The notes beneath the pieces are model-generated. The model was not told the DNA's origin, made no database searches, and was given only the letters and a program-made list of their open reading frames with translations. From Methylobacterium sp. NEAU K (GTDB lineage: Bacteria; Pseudomonadota; Alphaproteobacteria; Rhizobiales; Beijerinckiaceae), in assembly GCF_030700285.1 (NCBI RefSeq), contig NZ_JAUYZJ010000020.1, positions 34,072 to 98,071 of the forward strand: 64,000 nucleotides of DNA, in the 5' to 3' direction. Within the stretch, counting starts at the first letter, position 1; every line of letters starts with the position of its first letter. This document shows positions 21,135 through 30,460 of this stretch, one piece after another. The translations under genes and the position numbers were made by a program.

Positions 21135-23159
21135 TCAACGGTCTTGCGCGCGCAATTCGCCGGTGCCGGCGGCTGCGGACTTCAACGGGGCTTCGAAGGG
21201 TCCGCGGATGAGCCGGGCCGTCACCGCAAGTCCCACGGCGAAAGCGCCGAGCCCGAGATACGGCGCGGCCTCGGCAATGCCCGGGCCGGCCAGGCTCAGC
21301 GTGGACGACCGGCCGGAGGCCGCGTCGATGGCGGTCAGCGCGATGCCGACGAAGCTCTCGCCGACCAGGAACCCGGATGCGATCAGAACACCCCGGCGGC
21401 GGGAAGCCTCCACGAGCTCCGGACCGGCGCCGCGCCGGCGCATGGAGCGCTCGCACAGGAAGCCGAGCACGCCACCGACGCCGATGGTCATCTCGACGGA
21501 GAGCGGCAGGTACATGCCGATCCCGACGGTGAGCGCCGGGAAGCTGAATGCCCGCCGCTTGAGCACGACCTCGAGGCCGACCATCGCGGCGCCGAGGATG
21601 CAGCCGAGCAGCAGCATCGGCCACGGCAGCGTGCGCGCCACGATGCCGTCGGCGATCTGGGTCACCAAGGAGGCCTGGGGCACGGTGAGCGCCAGGGCCG
21701 GGTCCATGCCGGACCGCGGCATGGACCCGACGAAGCCGTAGGCGCCGTAGAGCAGCGACAGAAGCGGCACGATCACCACCGAACCCACGGCGACGCCGAC
21801 GATCAGGACGAGCTGCTGACGCCAGGGCGTCGCGTCGACGATCTGACCGGTCTTGAGATCCTGCAGGTTGTCGTTGGCGATGGAGGCTGCCGTGACGATC
21901 ACCGAGGCTGCGAGCAGCACCAGGGCCACCGTGACGCGCCGCGCATCGGGGCCGACGGCCTGCCCGAGGATCAGCGGAAGGAGCAGGGCGCCGACCATGG
22001 CGGTCAGGATCCCGATCCCGGAGATCGGGCTGGTCGAGGAGCCGAGCAGGCCCGCGAGATAGCCGCAGACCGCCGCCATCGCGGCGCCGAAGGCCACGCA
22101 GAACAGCAGCGACGCTGCCGCCACGCTGACCAGCGTCGGGCCCGCGATGCCGAGATCCGCCGCGAACCGGGTGAACAAGGCCCCCAGGGGGACGCACAGG
22201 GCGAGGCCGGCCCCGAGCACGAGCGCCAGCGGCAGGTCGCGCTCCTGCCGGGAGGCGGCGCGCGCGGGGCGTCCGGCGGCTGCGGCCGCGCGGATGCTGC
22301 GGGCGATCGGCCGGACCAGGGTGGCGACGGTCCAGAACCCGCCGACCGCGATGATGCCGGCGCCGACGAGCCGCACCTGCCCCGCCCAGACGGCCTGGGC
22401 GGCCTCGCCGGGCGATAGCCCTGGCTGGGGGGCTAGGGCGGTGAGAACCGGGACCATGATGCCCCAGGCCACGACCACGCCGGTCAGCAGGGCGAGGCAG
22501 GCGCCGATCCCCACGAGGTAGCCGACCCCGACCAGCGCCAGCGAGAAGCCGCTCCCGATGCTGAACGCGGCGCCGCCCAGGCTGAAGGCCGTGAGCACGC
22601 CGTCCGCCAGTAGGCGCAGCCCGTTCGTCGCGAATGCGACGAGGCCCGAGCCCGCAGCGGCGCCCAGCAGAGTGGCGAGGCCGCGATCGTCCGAGTCCGT
22701 ATGCCCGGCGCGCAGGACCTCGGCCGCGGCGACACCCTCGGGATATGGGAGATCGCTGCCCACTACGAGGGCCCGGCGCAGCGGGATCGAGAATGCGACG
22801 CCGAGCCAGCCGCCGATCAGGCAGACGAGGCTCGTCTCCCAGAACGGGAAGCCATGCCAGTGCCCGATCAGCACCAGCCCCGGCAGGACCAAGATGACAT
22901 TGCACAGGGTGCCGGCGGCCGACGCCTGCGTCTGCACGATGTTGTTCTCGAGGATGCCGGCGCCTCCCACGAACCGGAGCGCGCCCATCGAGATCAGCGC
23001 GGCCGGGATCGACGAGGAGAAGGTCATCCCGGTCTTGAGACCCATGTAGATGTTGGCGGCCATAAAGACGACCGTGATGAGCGCGCCCAGCACGAGGCCG
23101 CGCACCGTGATCTCGCGTCCGTGCTCGGTCGCCGGGGCACCCGCCTCCATCACCGCCAT
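21135..23159 (-). CDS. OPT family oligopeptide transporter
   Basis: I place the start at the ATG at 23159 (MAVMEAG), because the upstream extension reads like intergenic DNA and overlaps the divergent region; this gives 674 residues. More than a dozen hydrophobic helices are seen. The family motifs are ANIYMGLKTGMTFSSSIPAA near the N-terminus and ANDNLQDLKTGQIV in the middle (NxxQxxKxGxxV of the OPT/YSL superfamily). Such carriers import small peptides or metal chelates by proton symport across the inner membrane. It directly follows the tRNA at the chromosome side of the prophage. Confidence 0.9.
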   Translation of the reverse strand: MAVMEAGAPATEHGREITVRGLVLGALITVVFMAANIYMGLKTGMTFSSSIPAALISMGALRFVGGAGILENNIVQTQASAAGTLCNVILVLPGLVLIGHWHGFPFWETSLVCLIGGWLGVAFSIPLRRALVVGSDLPYPEGVAAAEVLRAGHTDSDDRGLATLLGAAAGSGLVAFATNGLRLLADGVLTAFSLGGAAFSIGSGFSLALVGVGYLVGIGACLALLTGVVVAWGIMVPVLTALAPQPGLSPGEAAQAVWAGQVRLVGAGIIAVGGFWTVATLVRPIARSIRAAAAAGRPARAASRQERDLPLALVLGAGLALCVPLGALFTRFAADLGIAGPTLVSVAAASLLFCVAFGAAMAAVCGYLAGLLGSSTSPISGIGILTAMVGALLLPLILGQAVGPDARRVTVALVLLAASVIVTAASIANDNLQDLKTGQIVDATPWRQQLVLIVGVAVGSVVIVPLLSLLYGAYGFVGSMPRSGMDPALALTVPQASLVTQIADGIVARTLPWPMLLLGCILGAAMVGLEVVLKRRAFSFPALTVGIGMYLPLSVEMTIGVGGVLGFLCERSMRRRGAGPELVEASRRRGVLIASGFLVGESFVGIALTAIDAASGRSSTLSLAGPGIAEAAPYLGLGAFAVGLAVTARLIRGPFEAPLKSAAAGTGELRAQDR

Positions 23160-23295
23160 CGCGTCCCCGCCGCTGAACCGTCGTGGGACGACACCACGTC
23201 CTGCGGCCGAGGACAACGCGATGGCCGGCGTCGGCACGTCCCCTATCTTGCGACACGTGGCCTCGCCTCGGGGCCGTGACGCCCAGGAGCGTTCG

Positions 23296-23745
23296 ATGAC
23301 ACGCCTTGCCCGCACCAGCCTCGCCGCCCTCCTCGCCCTGGCGGCACCCGCGCCATTCGCCTGTTCAGCCGCCTGGGCTGCGGGGTCGAGCATGACCTAC
23401 AAGGCCACCCTCGACGGCGGCAGCGAGGTTCCGGCCACGCAGTCGAAGGCTACCGGCCAAGTCACCGCGACCTACGATCCGGCCACCAAGCGCCTGAGCT
23501 GGAACGGGACCTACAGCGGTCTGACCGGCCCGGTCACCGCCGCGCATTTCCACGGCCCGGCCAAGGCCGGCGAGAATGCGGGCGTGCTCGTGCCGGTGAC
23601 CGCCACCAGCAGCCCGTTCTCCGGCGAGGCGACCCTGGACGATTCCAAGGCCGCCGATCTCGAGGCTGGCAAGATCTACTTCAACGTCCACACCGCGGCG
23701 AACCCGAAGGGTGAGATCCGCGGACAGGTCGAGATGGCGCACTGA
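23296..23745 (+). CDS. exported CHRD domain protein
   Basis: A 149-residue protein from the ATG at 23296 with an N-terminal signal peptide (about 31 residues, ending CSAAWAAG). The mature part is one CHRD domain: YKATLDGGSEVPATQSKATG, AHFHGPAKAGENAG, then IYFNVHTAANPKGEIRGQV. CHRD domains are beta-rich and were first seen in chordin; bacterial versions are periplasmic or surface proteins of unknown partner. It is divergent from the OPT gene. Confidence 0.9.
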   Translation: MTRLARTSLAALLALAAPAPFACSAAWAAGSSMTYKATLDGGSEVPATQSKATGQVTATYDPATKRLSWNGTYSGLTGPVTAAHFHGPAKAGENAGVLVPVTATSSPFSGEATLDDSKAADLEAGKIYFNVHTAANPKGEIRGQVEMAH

Positions 23746-23784
23746 CACGTCGCCGGGCCTCGACGCACGCGCGCGCGCTCGGTA

Positions 23785-23805
23785 GGCGGGTCTTCCCGAC
23801 CCGCC
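23785..23805 (+). terminator. hairpin after the CHRD gene
   Basis: GGCGGGTC, five-base loop TTCCC, then GACCCGCC: a perfect 8-bp GC-rich stem 40 bases after the CHRD stop. No T-run follows, and it ends just before the GGAGG ribosome site of the next gene, so it may act as a weak terminator or as a 5'-leader structure. Confidence 0.5.
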
Positions 23806-23818
23806 GCCGGAGGTGCCG

Positions 23819-24157
23819 ATGAAGCAGATCGAGGCCATCATCGCCTGGACGCCCGCCCGCTGGGCGGAGCTGAGGCCAGACACCGCCGGGCAGGTTGTCG
23901 TGGTGCCTGCGCCCGACGTGGCAGGGGCGGCGAAGCGCTACATGATGCGGGCGGGCGCGAGTTCCTCAGCGCTCGCCGGCCTTTCGGAGGAGGCTCGGAT
24001 CGCCCGCCTGTTCATCGACTTCCAGACGCTCGTGGTGCGCGACGGCATCGACCCGCAGGCCGCGCACCGCGCCTTCCTGGCCATCGACGAGTATCGGTTC
24101 CGCATCGCTCCGGACACCGAGGGTGCCGAGTTCGAGGACCCGCCCGAGGAGGATTAG
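23819..24157 (+). CDS. conserved hypothetical protein, 112 residues
   Basis: The ATG at 23819 has GGAGG at the right distance; an upstream in-frame GTG does not. The protein is soluble and acidic at the end (EGAEFEDPPEED), with a beta-rich start (IEAIIAWTPARWAEL) and a helix (EEARIARLFIDFQTLV). No domain recognised. The following 335 bases (24158-24492) hold no credible gene; one minus-strand frame there is protein-like but has no start codon. Confidence 0.6.
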   Translation: MKQIEAIIAWTPARWAELRPDTAGQVVVVPAPDVAGAAKRYMMRAGASSSALAGLSEEARIARLFIDFQTLVVRDGIDPQAAHRAFLAIDEYRFRIAPDTEGAEFEDPPEED

Positions 24158-24492
24158 GCACAGAAGCGACGACCGTCGCGGAGCGGGCTGTTCTCGCGCC
24201 GCCCCTGTGGCGGACGCGTGCAGCCCCACCGGAATGCGACCTCGGACCTCGCACGGATGACGGGAAGCGTCCACTCGCGACGACGTCGCTTCTCGATCGT
24301 GCGGCTGGGCAGCGCGGCGTCGGCCGGATCCCGGATCGTCTGCCCCTGACGGTCTAAGCGTCCCTGAAAGGGCGGGTCCTGTCGCGGATGACGGCCTATC
24401 CGGCGCTCGCGCAAGCGTGAGAATAAAGAATGCACATGGCTCGGACGGCGCCCTATCTCCCGATGCTGTCCTGAACACGCCGGAGGCCGGCC

Positions 24493-25398
24493 ATGCCCGT
24501 ATCGCGTCGCGCCGTCATCGCGGCGGCGGCCCTCGCGCCGCTCGCCACCCGTCCCGCCCGGGCCGCGGAGCTCCTGATCCGGCGACCGATCCCGTCCACC
24601 GGGGAGATGCTGCCGGCGATCGGGATCGGCACGTCGCGTCGCTATGAGGTCGAGCCGACGCCCGACACGGTCGCGCCCCTGCGTGAAGCGGTGCAGACCT
24701 TCGTATCGCTCGGCGGCTCGATGATCGACACCGCGCCGAGCTACGGCACCGCCGAGGACGTGCTGGGCATGATCCTGGCGGAACCCGGGCTGCGCCAGAA
24801 GATTTTCCTGGCCACCAAGGTCGACACCCAGGGCCGCGACGCCACGCTCGCCGAGTTCGAGCGGTCGCTGAAGCGGATGAAGGTCGATACGATCGACCTC
24901 GTGGCCGTCCATAACCTGATCGACGCGGGCGAGAACCTCGCGGTGTTGCGCGACCTGAAGCGCGGCAAGCGGATCCGCTACATCGGAGTCACGGTCTGGC
25001 GCGACGGCCAGCTCGATGCCCTCGAGGCCGTGATGAAGCGGGAGACCCTCGACTTCATCCAGGTGAATTACGCCATCGACAATCGGGCCGCGGCCGAGCG
25101 CGTGATCCCGCTCGCCGCCGACCGGGGCGTGGCCGTGATGACCAACGTCCCCTTCGGCCGCGACCGCCTGTTCAAGGCGGTCCAGGGCAAGGAGCTGCCG
25201 CCCGTGGCGACGGACCTCGGCTGCGCGAGCTGGCCGCAGTTCTTTCTCAAATACGTGCTCGCCAACCCGGCCGTGACCTGCCCGATTCCCGGCATGGCGA
25301 AGGCCGCTTACGTCGAGGACAACCTCGGCGCCGCACGGGGCCGGCTCCCGGACCCAGCCCAGCGCAAGCAGATGGAGACGTTCATCGATGCGGTCTGA
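24493..25398 (+). CDS. Tat-exported aldo/keto reductase
   Basis: The 301-residue protein begins with a twin-arginine leader (SRRAVIAAAALAPLATRPARA). The AKR barrel shows the catalytic set: Asp and Tyr in DTAPSYG, Lys in ATKVD and His in VHN. Size is normal for the family after removal of the leader. AKRs reduce aldehydes and ketones with NADPH. Export through Tat would place it in the periplasm already folded with cofactor. It overlaps the next exported oxidoreductase by 11 bases, suggesting joint action. Confidence 0.85.
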   Translation: MPVSRRAVIAAAALAPLATRPARAAELLIRRPIPSTGEMLPAIGIGTSRRYEVEPTPDTVAPLREAVQTFVSLGGSMIDTAPSYGTAEDVLGMILAEPGLRQKIFLATKVDTQGRDATLAEFERSLKRMKVDTIDLVAVHNLIDAGENLAVLRDLKRGKRIRYIGVTVWRDGQLDALEAVMKRETLDFIQVNYAIDNRAAAERVIPLAADRGVAVMTNVPFGRDRLFKAVQGKELPPVATDLGCASWPQFFLKYVLANPAVTCPIPGMAKAAYVEDNLGAARGRLPDPAQRKQMETFIDAV

Positions 25399-26134
25399 TC
25401 GCACCCCGCGGCGCGCCGCGCTCGCCATCGCCCTCGCCAGCCTCCTCACGGCATCCGCGATGCCGGCCCTGGCGCAGGAACATCCCAAGAAAATCCGGAT
25501 CGGGGTGATCGGGGCCGGCAATATAGGCGGGACGATCGGGAGCCTGTGGGTCAAGGACGGCCACGAGGTGATGTTCGCCTCGCGCCATCCGGAGACCCTG
25601 GCGCCGATGATCGCGGAACTGGGGCCGAAGGCCAGGGCCGGGACGCCCGAGGAGGCGATCACGTTCGGCGACGCGGTGTTCGTGGCGGTGCCCTACAAGG
25701 CCTATCCGGACCTCTCGAAGGATCTCGCGTCCTCGCTCGCCGGCAAGGTCGTGCTCGACGCCGGCAACGCCACGCAGAAGCGCGACGGCGCCCTCTTCGA
25801 CGAGGTTCAGGCGAACGGGATCGGCACGACCTCGGCCAAGTACTTTCCGGGCGCGAAGCTGGTCCGGGCGTTCAACGCCGCCAACTACAAGATCTTCGCC
25901 AAGGCGGGCGCCAATGGCGGCAAGGACCGACCCGGCGGCCGAATGGCGATCCCGATCGCCGGGGACGATCCCGCGGCGCTGAATGTGGCCGAGGGCCTGG
26001 TCCGCGACGCCGGGTTCGATCCGGTTGTGGTCGGCCCGCTCAAGGACGCCGACAAGTTCGCCATAACCTCCCCGGGCTTCGGCCACGAGGCCACCGCGCC
26101 GGAACTGCGCGAGAAGCTCGGGTTGGGGAAGTGA
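25388..26134 (+). CDS. exported NADP-binding (F420-reductase-like) protein
   Basis: A 248-residue protein with a signal peptide (ALAIALASLLTASAMPALAQ). A Rossmann fold follows, starting IGVIGAGNIGGTIGSLW with a GxGxxG motif. SRHPE at the end of the second strand and VAVPYKAYPD after the fourth match the coenzyme-F420/NADP oxidoreductase family, which usually is cytoplasmic. The translational overlap with the Tat-exported AKR gene suggests an enzyme pair. Whether the N-terminal segment is cleaved or the protein is retained in the cytoplasm cannot be decided. Confidence 0.8.
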   Translation: MRSDRTPRRAALAIALASLLTASAMPALAQEHPKKIRIGVIGAGNIGGTIGSLWVKDGHEVMFASRHPETLAPMIAELGPKARAGTPEEAITFGDAVFVAVPYKAYPDLSKDLASSLAGKVVLDAGNATQKRDGALFDEVQANGIGTTSAKYFPGAKLVRAFNAANYKIFAKAGANGGKDRPGGRMAIPIAGDDPAALNVAEGLVRDAGFDPVVVGPLKDADKFAITSPGFGHEATAPELREKLGLGK

Positions 26135-26141
26135 GAGACGC

Positions 26142-27509
26142 GTGGCTGAGGACTCGATTCCCCGCGGCCCGCTCGCGCGCCTGATCGATATCCGCTCCGG
26201 CGAGGGCCAGGCGCTCGCTTGGTCCTGGGCGTACATCTTCTCGATCCTGGCGGCCTATTACGTGCTGCGCCCGATCCGCGACCAGATGGGCGTGGCCGGG
26301 GGCATCGAGAACCTGCCCTGGCTGTTCACCGCGACGCTGGTCGGCATGCTCGCCCTGAACCTGCCCTTCGCCTACCTGGTGAAGCGCATGCCGCGGGCGC
26401 GGTTCGTGCCGATCACCTACCGGTTCTTCGCGGCCAACATCCTGGCCTTCGCGCTGACGCTCTGTCTGGCGCCGCCGGAATGGGGCATCTGGATCGGGCG
26501 GGTGTTCTTCGTCTGGCTGTCGATCTTCAACCTGTTCGTGGTCTCGATCTTCTGGGCCACCATCGTCGACGTTTTCTCGAACCAGCAGGGCAAGCGCCTG
26601 TTCGGCTTCATCGCGGCCGGGGCGACGCTGGGCGCCATCGCGGGCTCGGCCACGACCGCAATCCTCGCCAAGAACGTACCCACCTGGGGCCTGATGCTCT
26701 GCGCGGTGGTGCTCCTCGAAGCGGCCGTGTTCTGCATGCGCGGGCTCGCGGCCCTGTCGGCGCGGCTCCACGCGGTGCCGGGCAGCGGCGATTCGGCCAA
26801 TGACGGCCAGGACCGCACCATCGGCGGCGGGGTGCTCGCCGGCGTCACCCGCACCCTGGCTTCGCCTTACTTGCTGAACATCTCGCTGTTCCTGCTGCTG
26901 TTCTCGGTCACCTCGACCTTCCTGTATTTCGAGCAGGCGGGCATCGCCAAGCGCAGCTTTCCGGACCGGGGCGCGCAGACCGCCTTCTTCGCGAGCGTCG
27001 ACCTCGCGGTGAACGTGCTGACGCTGGGCGTGCAGATTTTTCTGACCGGGCGGATCGTGAACCGCCTCGGCGTCGGGCTGACCCTCGCCCTGCTGCCGGC
27101 CTTCAGCGTGCTGGGCTTCGCCGCGCTCGCGGTCTCGCCGACCATCGGGGTGATCGTGGCGTTCCAGGTCCTGCGGCGGGCCGGCAACTTCGCCATCGCC
27201 CGGCCGGTCCGGGAGGTGCTGTTCACCGTGGTCCCGCGGGAGGACCGCTACAAGGCCAAGAGCTTCATCGACACGGTGGTGTATCGCCTGGGCGATCAGG
27301 TGGGGGCATGGTCCTTCACCGGCATCCAGGGGCTCGGGTTCGGCAGCACCGGCATCGCCGGGGCGGCGGTGCCACTGTCCCTGGCATGGCTGATCAACAG
27401 CCTCTGGCTCGGCCGGACCCAGGACCGGCGCCGGGCCGCGCAGGATCAGAGCGCCACCGCGATCCCCGGCGACGGGCCGCTCAGCCGCGCCGCCGCGCCC
27501 GAACGGTGA
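26142..27509 (+). CDS. NTP/NDP exchange-type (Npt) or MFS-related transporter
   Basis: A GTG start gives 455 residues with about 11-12 hydrophobic helices. SWAYIFSILAAYYVLRPIRDQMG at the first helix and FWATIVDVFSNQQGKRLFGFIAAGA in the middle are the hallmarks of the group that joins ATP/ADP translocases with free-living relatives (shown here as key parts LRPIRDQMG and SNQQGKRLFG). The substrate of the free-living members is not known. It follows the two oxidoreductases by 7 bases and may be co-transcribed. Confidence 0.75.
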   Translation: MAEDSIPRGPLARLIDIRSGEGQALAWSWAYIFSILAAYYVLRPIRDQMGVAGGIENLPWLFTATLVGMLALNLPFAYLVKRMPRARFVPITYRFFAANILAFALTLCLAPPEWGIWIGRVFFVWLSIFNLFVVSIFWATIVDVFSNQQGKRLFGFIAAGATLGAIAGSATTAILAKNVPTWGLMLCAVVLLEAAVFCMRGLAALSARLHAVPGSGDSANDGQDRTIGGGVLAGVTRTLASPYLLNISLFLLLFSVTSTFLYFEQAGIAKRSFPDRGAQTAFFASVDLAVNVLTLGVQIFLTGRIVNRLGVGLTLALLPAFSVLGFAALAVSPTIGVIVAFQVLRRAGNFAIARPVREVLFTVVPREDRYKAKSFIDTVVYRLGDQVGAWSFTGIQGLGFGSTGIAGAAVPLSLAWLINSLWLGRTQDRRRAAQDQSATAIPGDGPLSRAAAPER

Positions 27510-27612
27510 CGGGCCGCAGGGCGGGACGTATCGCCGCCATCCGCGTCAGGGCACCCAGCGCCAGGGCGCCCGAGAGGGCGGCCGCGACTTCGACAACGAC
27601 CTGGCTCGTCAT
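27481..27612 (-). CDS. 43-residue membrane peptide
   Basis: The ATG at 27612 with GGAGGG upstream encodes a 43-residue peptide: a hydrophobic segment (VVEVAAALSGALALGAL) then an Arg-rich tail. Its 3' end overlaps the end of the transporter gene on the other strand. The good ribosome site and clean start make it credible as a short membrane protein, but no homology is claimed. Confidence 0.45.
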   Translation of the reverse strand: MTSQVVVEVAAALSGALALGALTRMAAIRPALRPVTVRARRRG

Positions 27613-27640
27613 GGGAGACCCTCCGAACAGGTGAGGAAAG

Positions 27641-27687
27641 AATGTCCGCCCGCGGGCTAACGAGCCGTTAACCCGCGGGCGGACATT
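27641..27687. terminator. long inverted repeat (20-bp arms)
   Basis: Left arm 27641-27660 (AATGTCCGCCCGCGGGCTAA), 7-base loop, right arm 27668-27687, with a single G:T-type mismatch. It lies between leftward and rightward genes, so it could terminate in neither direction in the usual sense, and may instead insulate the two promoters, bind a dimeric regulator or be a REP-like element. Confidence 0.6.
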
Positions 27688-27760
27688 CGGCCATGTTAAG
27701 CTCCGGTTTACCATGAGGCGCGAGGTCTCGGGGTCTGCTCCGCAGGAAGGACGAGACGTC

Positions 27761-28156
27761 ATGACGTGCGAGGCTGCTCCGGACCGACGGCTCTGCGCCC
27801 AGACGCTCGTGCTGCTCGCCCTCCTGGCCAGCGCGCCGCTCCCGGCTTGCGCGGAGGAGGCGTTGTTCATCCGCATCCGGCCGCTGCCGGAGGCCGGATC
27901 GGACGAGGGCGCGCGCGCCGCCCGGGAGGCCCTCTGGGCGCGCCGGCAGGCCCATGCCCGCGCGATCATCGAAACCGTCTGCACCGGCTGTCTCGGGCCG
28001 TGGGAGCCCGCGGCCGAGGTGTCCCCCACTCCGCCCCCGCGCCCCATGCCGGCCAGGATTGCGGACCTTACTGCGCCGGCAGGGCTTGAAACTGATACCG
28101 GCTCCGGGGCATCCGGGCCGGCACCCGACTCATCGACTCCCGAGAGGCAACCATGA
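27761..28156 (+). CDS. small exported protein with CxxC
   Basis: I choose the ATG at 27761 (AAGGACGAG upstream); the frame is open 16 codons further. The 131-residue product has a signal peptide (LVLLALLASAPLPACAEE), then a helix with Arg and Ala, and a CTGC motif in IETVCTGCLGPW. The C-terminal third is Pro, Ser and Thr-rich. It is coupled to the next gene by a 4-base overlap. The CxxC might bind metal or form a disulfide. Confidence 0.6.
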   Translation: MTCEAAPDRRLCAQTLVLLALLASAPLPACAEEALFIRIRPLPEAGSDEGARAAREALWARRQAHARAIIETVCTGCLGPWEPAAEVSPTPPPRPMPARIADLTAPAGLETDTGSGASGPAPDSSTPERQP

Positions 28157-28572
28157 CGCAAGCGCACCCGACCAGCGGCGCCGAGCCCGAAGTCGATTGC
28201 CCCGTGAGCCTCGAGGTTCTGGGCGAGGTCTACCGGGCCGACGAGTTCGACCTGCCGATGATCCTCGAGACGATCCCGCCGCTGAAGCGCGCCCAGCTCG
28301 CCGCCTACCTTTACGGCAAGAGCCACATGCACAAGCTCGGTCTCAAGGTCGCCCGCTCCTGCGACCGGGAGGACCTGATCCGGGTCGCCGGCGAGATCGG
28401 CTCGGTGATCCACGGTCAGGCGCACCTGAAGCCCGCCAAGCCGGTGCCGACGGCCGCGCCAGAGCTGCGCGCAAAAACCCTGCCGGGCCAGAAGAAGGTC
28501 AGCCTCGCCGGCGCCCCGGCCAAGCCCGCGATCAGCCTGGGCGGGTCGGCCAAGGTCCGCAATTTCGACTGA
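28153..28572 (+). CDS. conserved hypothetical protein, 139 residues
   Basis: A cytoplasmic protein whose first 95 residues look ordered (VSLEVLGEVYRADEFDLPMI, LKRAQLAAYLYGKSHM, DREDLIRVAGEIGSVI) and whose tail is Lys, Ala and Pro-rich. It appears to be a genus-level conserved protein, as its whole style is that of Methylobacterium. Coupled upstream to the exported CxxC protein and followed by guaA 94 bases later. No function recognised. Confidence 0.6.
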   Translation: MTQAHPTSGAEPEVDCPVSLEVLGEVYRADEFDLPMILETIPPLKRAQLAAYLYGKSHMHKLGLKVARSCDREDLIRVAGEIGSVIHGQAHLKPAKPVPTAAPELRAKTLPGQKKVSLAGAPAKPAISLGGSAKVRNFD

Positions 28573-28666
28573 CTGCGCCGCTTTGGCGCGCGCCTTGCGC
28601 GATGATCCCCAGCCGGAGCCGGGCACGCGCGTTGCGTGCGCCCCGGCCTTCGGATAATCGCCCGCG

Positions 28667-30223
28667 ATGAACACCGACCACGACAAGATCCTGATCGTCG
28701 ATTTCGGCTCTCAGGTGACCCAGCTCATCGCCCGCCGGGTGCGCGAAGAGGGGGTCTACTGCGAGATCGTGCCCTTCACGAAGGCCGAGGCCGCTTTCCG
28801 CGAGCAGCGGCCGAAGGGTGTGATCCTCTCCGGCGGCCCCGAATCGGTCACCGTCGAGGCGAGCCCCCGAGCCCCGCAGCTCGTGTTCGATTCGGGCGTT
28901 CCGGTGTTCGGCATCTGCTATGGCCAACAGACCATGGCGGCCCAACTCGGCGGCGCGGTCGAGGGCGGCCACCACGCGGAGTTCGGCCGGGCCGAGGTCG
29001 AGATCCTGGCCGATTGCCCCCTGTTCCAGGGCGTCTGGCACAAGGGCGAGACCTACCCGGTCTGGATGAGCCACGGCGACCGGGTCACCAAGCTGCCCGA
29101 CGGTTTCTCCACCGTCGCGATCTCGAAGAATGCTCCCTTCGCGGCCGTGGCCGACGAGGCGCGGCGCTACTACGCGGTGCAGTTCCACCCGGAGGTGGCG
29201 CACACGCCGCACGGCGCCCTGCTGATCCGCAACTTCGTGCGCGACATCGCGGGCTGCTCGGGCGACTGGACAATGGGCGCCTACCGCGAGGAGGCAATCG
29301 CGAAGATCCGCGAGCAGGTCGGCGCGGAGCGGGTGATCTGCGGCCTGTCCGGCGGCGTCGATTCGGCGGTGGCGGCGGTGCTGATCCACGAGGCGATCGG
29401 CGACCAGCTCACCTGCGTATTCGTGGACCACGGGCTGCTGCGGCTGGGCGAAGCCGAGCAGGTCGTGGCCCTGTTCCGCGACCACTACAACATCCCGCTG
29501 GTCCACGTGGAAGCCAGCGGGATGTTCCTGTCCGCCCTGGAGGGCGTGAGCGACCCGGAAATCAAAAGGAAGACCATCGGCCGCCTGTTCATCGATGTCT
29601 TCGAGGCCGAGTCCAAGAAGATCGGCGGCGCCGCTTTCCTGGCGCAGGGCACGCTCTACCCGGACGTGATCGAGAGCGTCTCGTTCACCGGCGGGCCCTC
29701 CGTGACGATCAAGAGCCACCACAATGTCGGCGGCCTGCCCGAACGCATGAACATGAAGCTCGTGGAGCCGCTCCGCGAGCTGTTCAAGGACGAGGTCAGG
29801 GTGCTCGGCAAGGAACTCGGCCTGCCCGACGGCTTCGTCGGCCGCCATCCGTTCCCGGGGCCGGGCCTAGCGATCCGCTGTCCCGGCACGATCACCGCTG
29901 AGAAGCTCGACGCCCTGCGCAAGGCGGACGCGATCTACCTCGACGAGATCCGGAAGGCCGGACTCTACGACACGATCTGGCAGGCCTTCGCGGTGATCCT
30001 GCCGGTGAAGACCGTTGGCGTGATGGGCGACGGCCGGACTTACGACCACGTCTGTGCGCTGCGCGCCGTCACCTCGGTGGACGGCATGACGGCCGACTTC
30101 TACCCGTTCGACATGGCCTTCCTCGGGCGGGTCGCGACCCGCATCATCAACGAGGTGAAGGGCATCAACCGGGTGACCTACGACATCACCTCCAAGCCGC
30201 CCGGCACGATTGAATGGGAGTGA
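28667..30223 (+). CDS. guaA: GMP synthase (glutamine-hydrolysing)
   Basis: The 518-residue protein has full length and both domains. The class I glutamine amidotransferase domain (1-190) has the nucleophile Cys84 in GICYGQQ and the His/Glu pair in FHPEV (174, 176). The ATP pyrophosphatase domain has the P-loop SGGVDS (228-233), and the C-terminal dimerisation domain ends in [11 protein letters not shown]. It converts XMP to GMP with glutamine and ATP in the cytoplasm. No frameshift. Confidence 0.97.
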   Translation: MNTDHDKILIVDFGSQVTQLIARRVREEGVYCEIVPFTKAEAAFREQRPKGVILSGGPESVTVEASPRAPQLVFDSGVPVFGICYGQQTMAAQLGGAVEGGHHAEFGRAEVEILADCPLFQGVWHKGETYPVWMSHGDRVTKLPDGFSTVAISKNAPFAAVADEARRYYAVQFHPEVAHTPHGALLIRNFVRDIAGCSGDWTMGAYREEAIAKIREQVGAERVICGLSGGVDSAVAAVLIHEAIGDQLTCVFVDHGLLRLGEAEQVVALFRDHYNIPLVHVEASGMFLSALEGVSDPEIKRKTIGRLFIDVFEAESKKIGGAAFLAQGTLYPDVIESVSFTGGPSVTIKSHHNVGGLPERMNMKLVEPLRELFKDEVRVLGKELGLPDGFVGRHPFPGPGLAIRCPGTITAEKLDALRKADAIYLDEIRKAGLYDTIWQAFAVILPVKTVGVMGDGRTYDHVCALRAVTSVDGMTADFYPFDMAFLGRVATRIINEVKGINRVTYDITSKPPGTIEWE

Positions 30224-30460
30224 GGCTGGGCTGACGGCCGGACAGTTCTGCGCGGCAGAGAAATCCGCGCCGTCGGACAGGTTCGATCGGTTTCGAGGCG
30301 CACCCTCGCATCCGCCTCTCGGCTGCGGAAGATCCCGGGATGATGGAGCGATTCCCCACGATCGATTCGGTACCGTAGGCAAACCGGCATTCGGGACTGT
30401 CGGCCGCCACGCGGTGCCCGCTGCGGCCGGCGCTCTCCGCCGGGAATGCCGCGACGGGGG

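Noticed and set aside
21025..23256. Long minus-strand frame (743 codons) parallel to the OPT gene
   Set aside because: Arg/Gly/Pro-rich shadow of the OPT transporter in another frame.
24154..25662. 502-codon minus-strand frame opposite the aldo/keto reductase
   Set aside because: Antisense shadow; only its last 60 codons look protein-like but they have no start codon.
28636..29901. 421-codon plus-strand frame inside guaA
   Set aside because: Shadow of guaA; no start signal and no domain.
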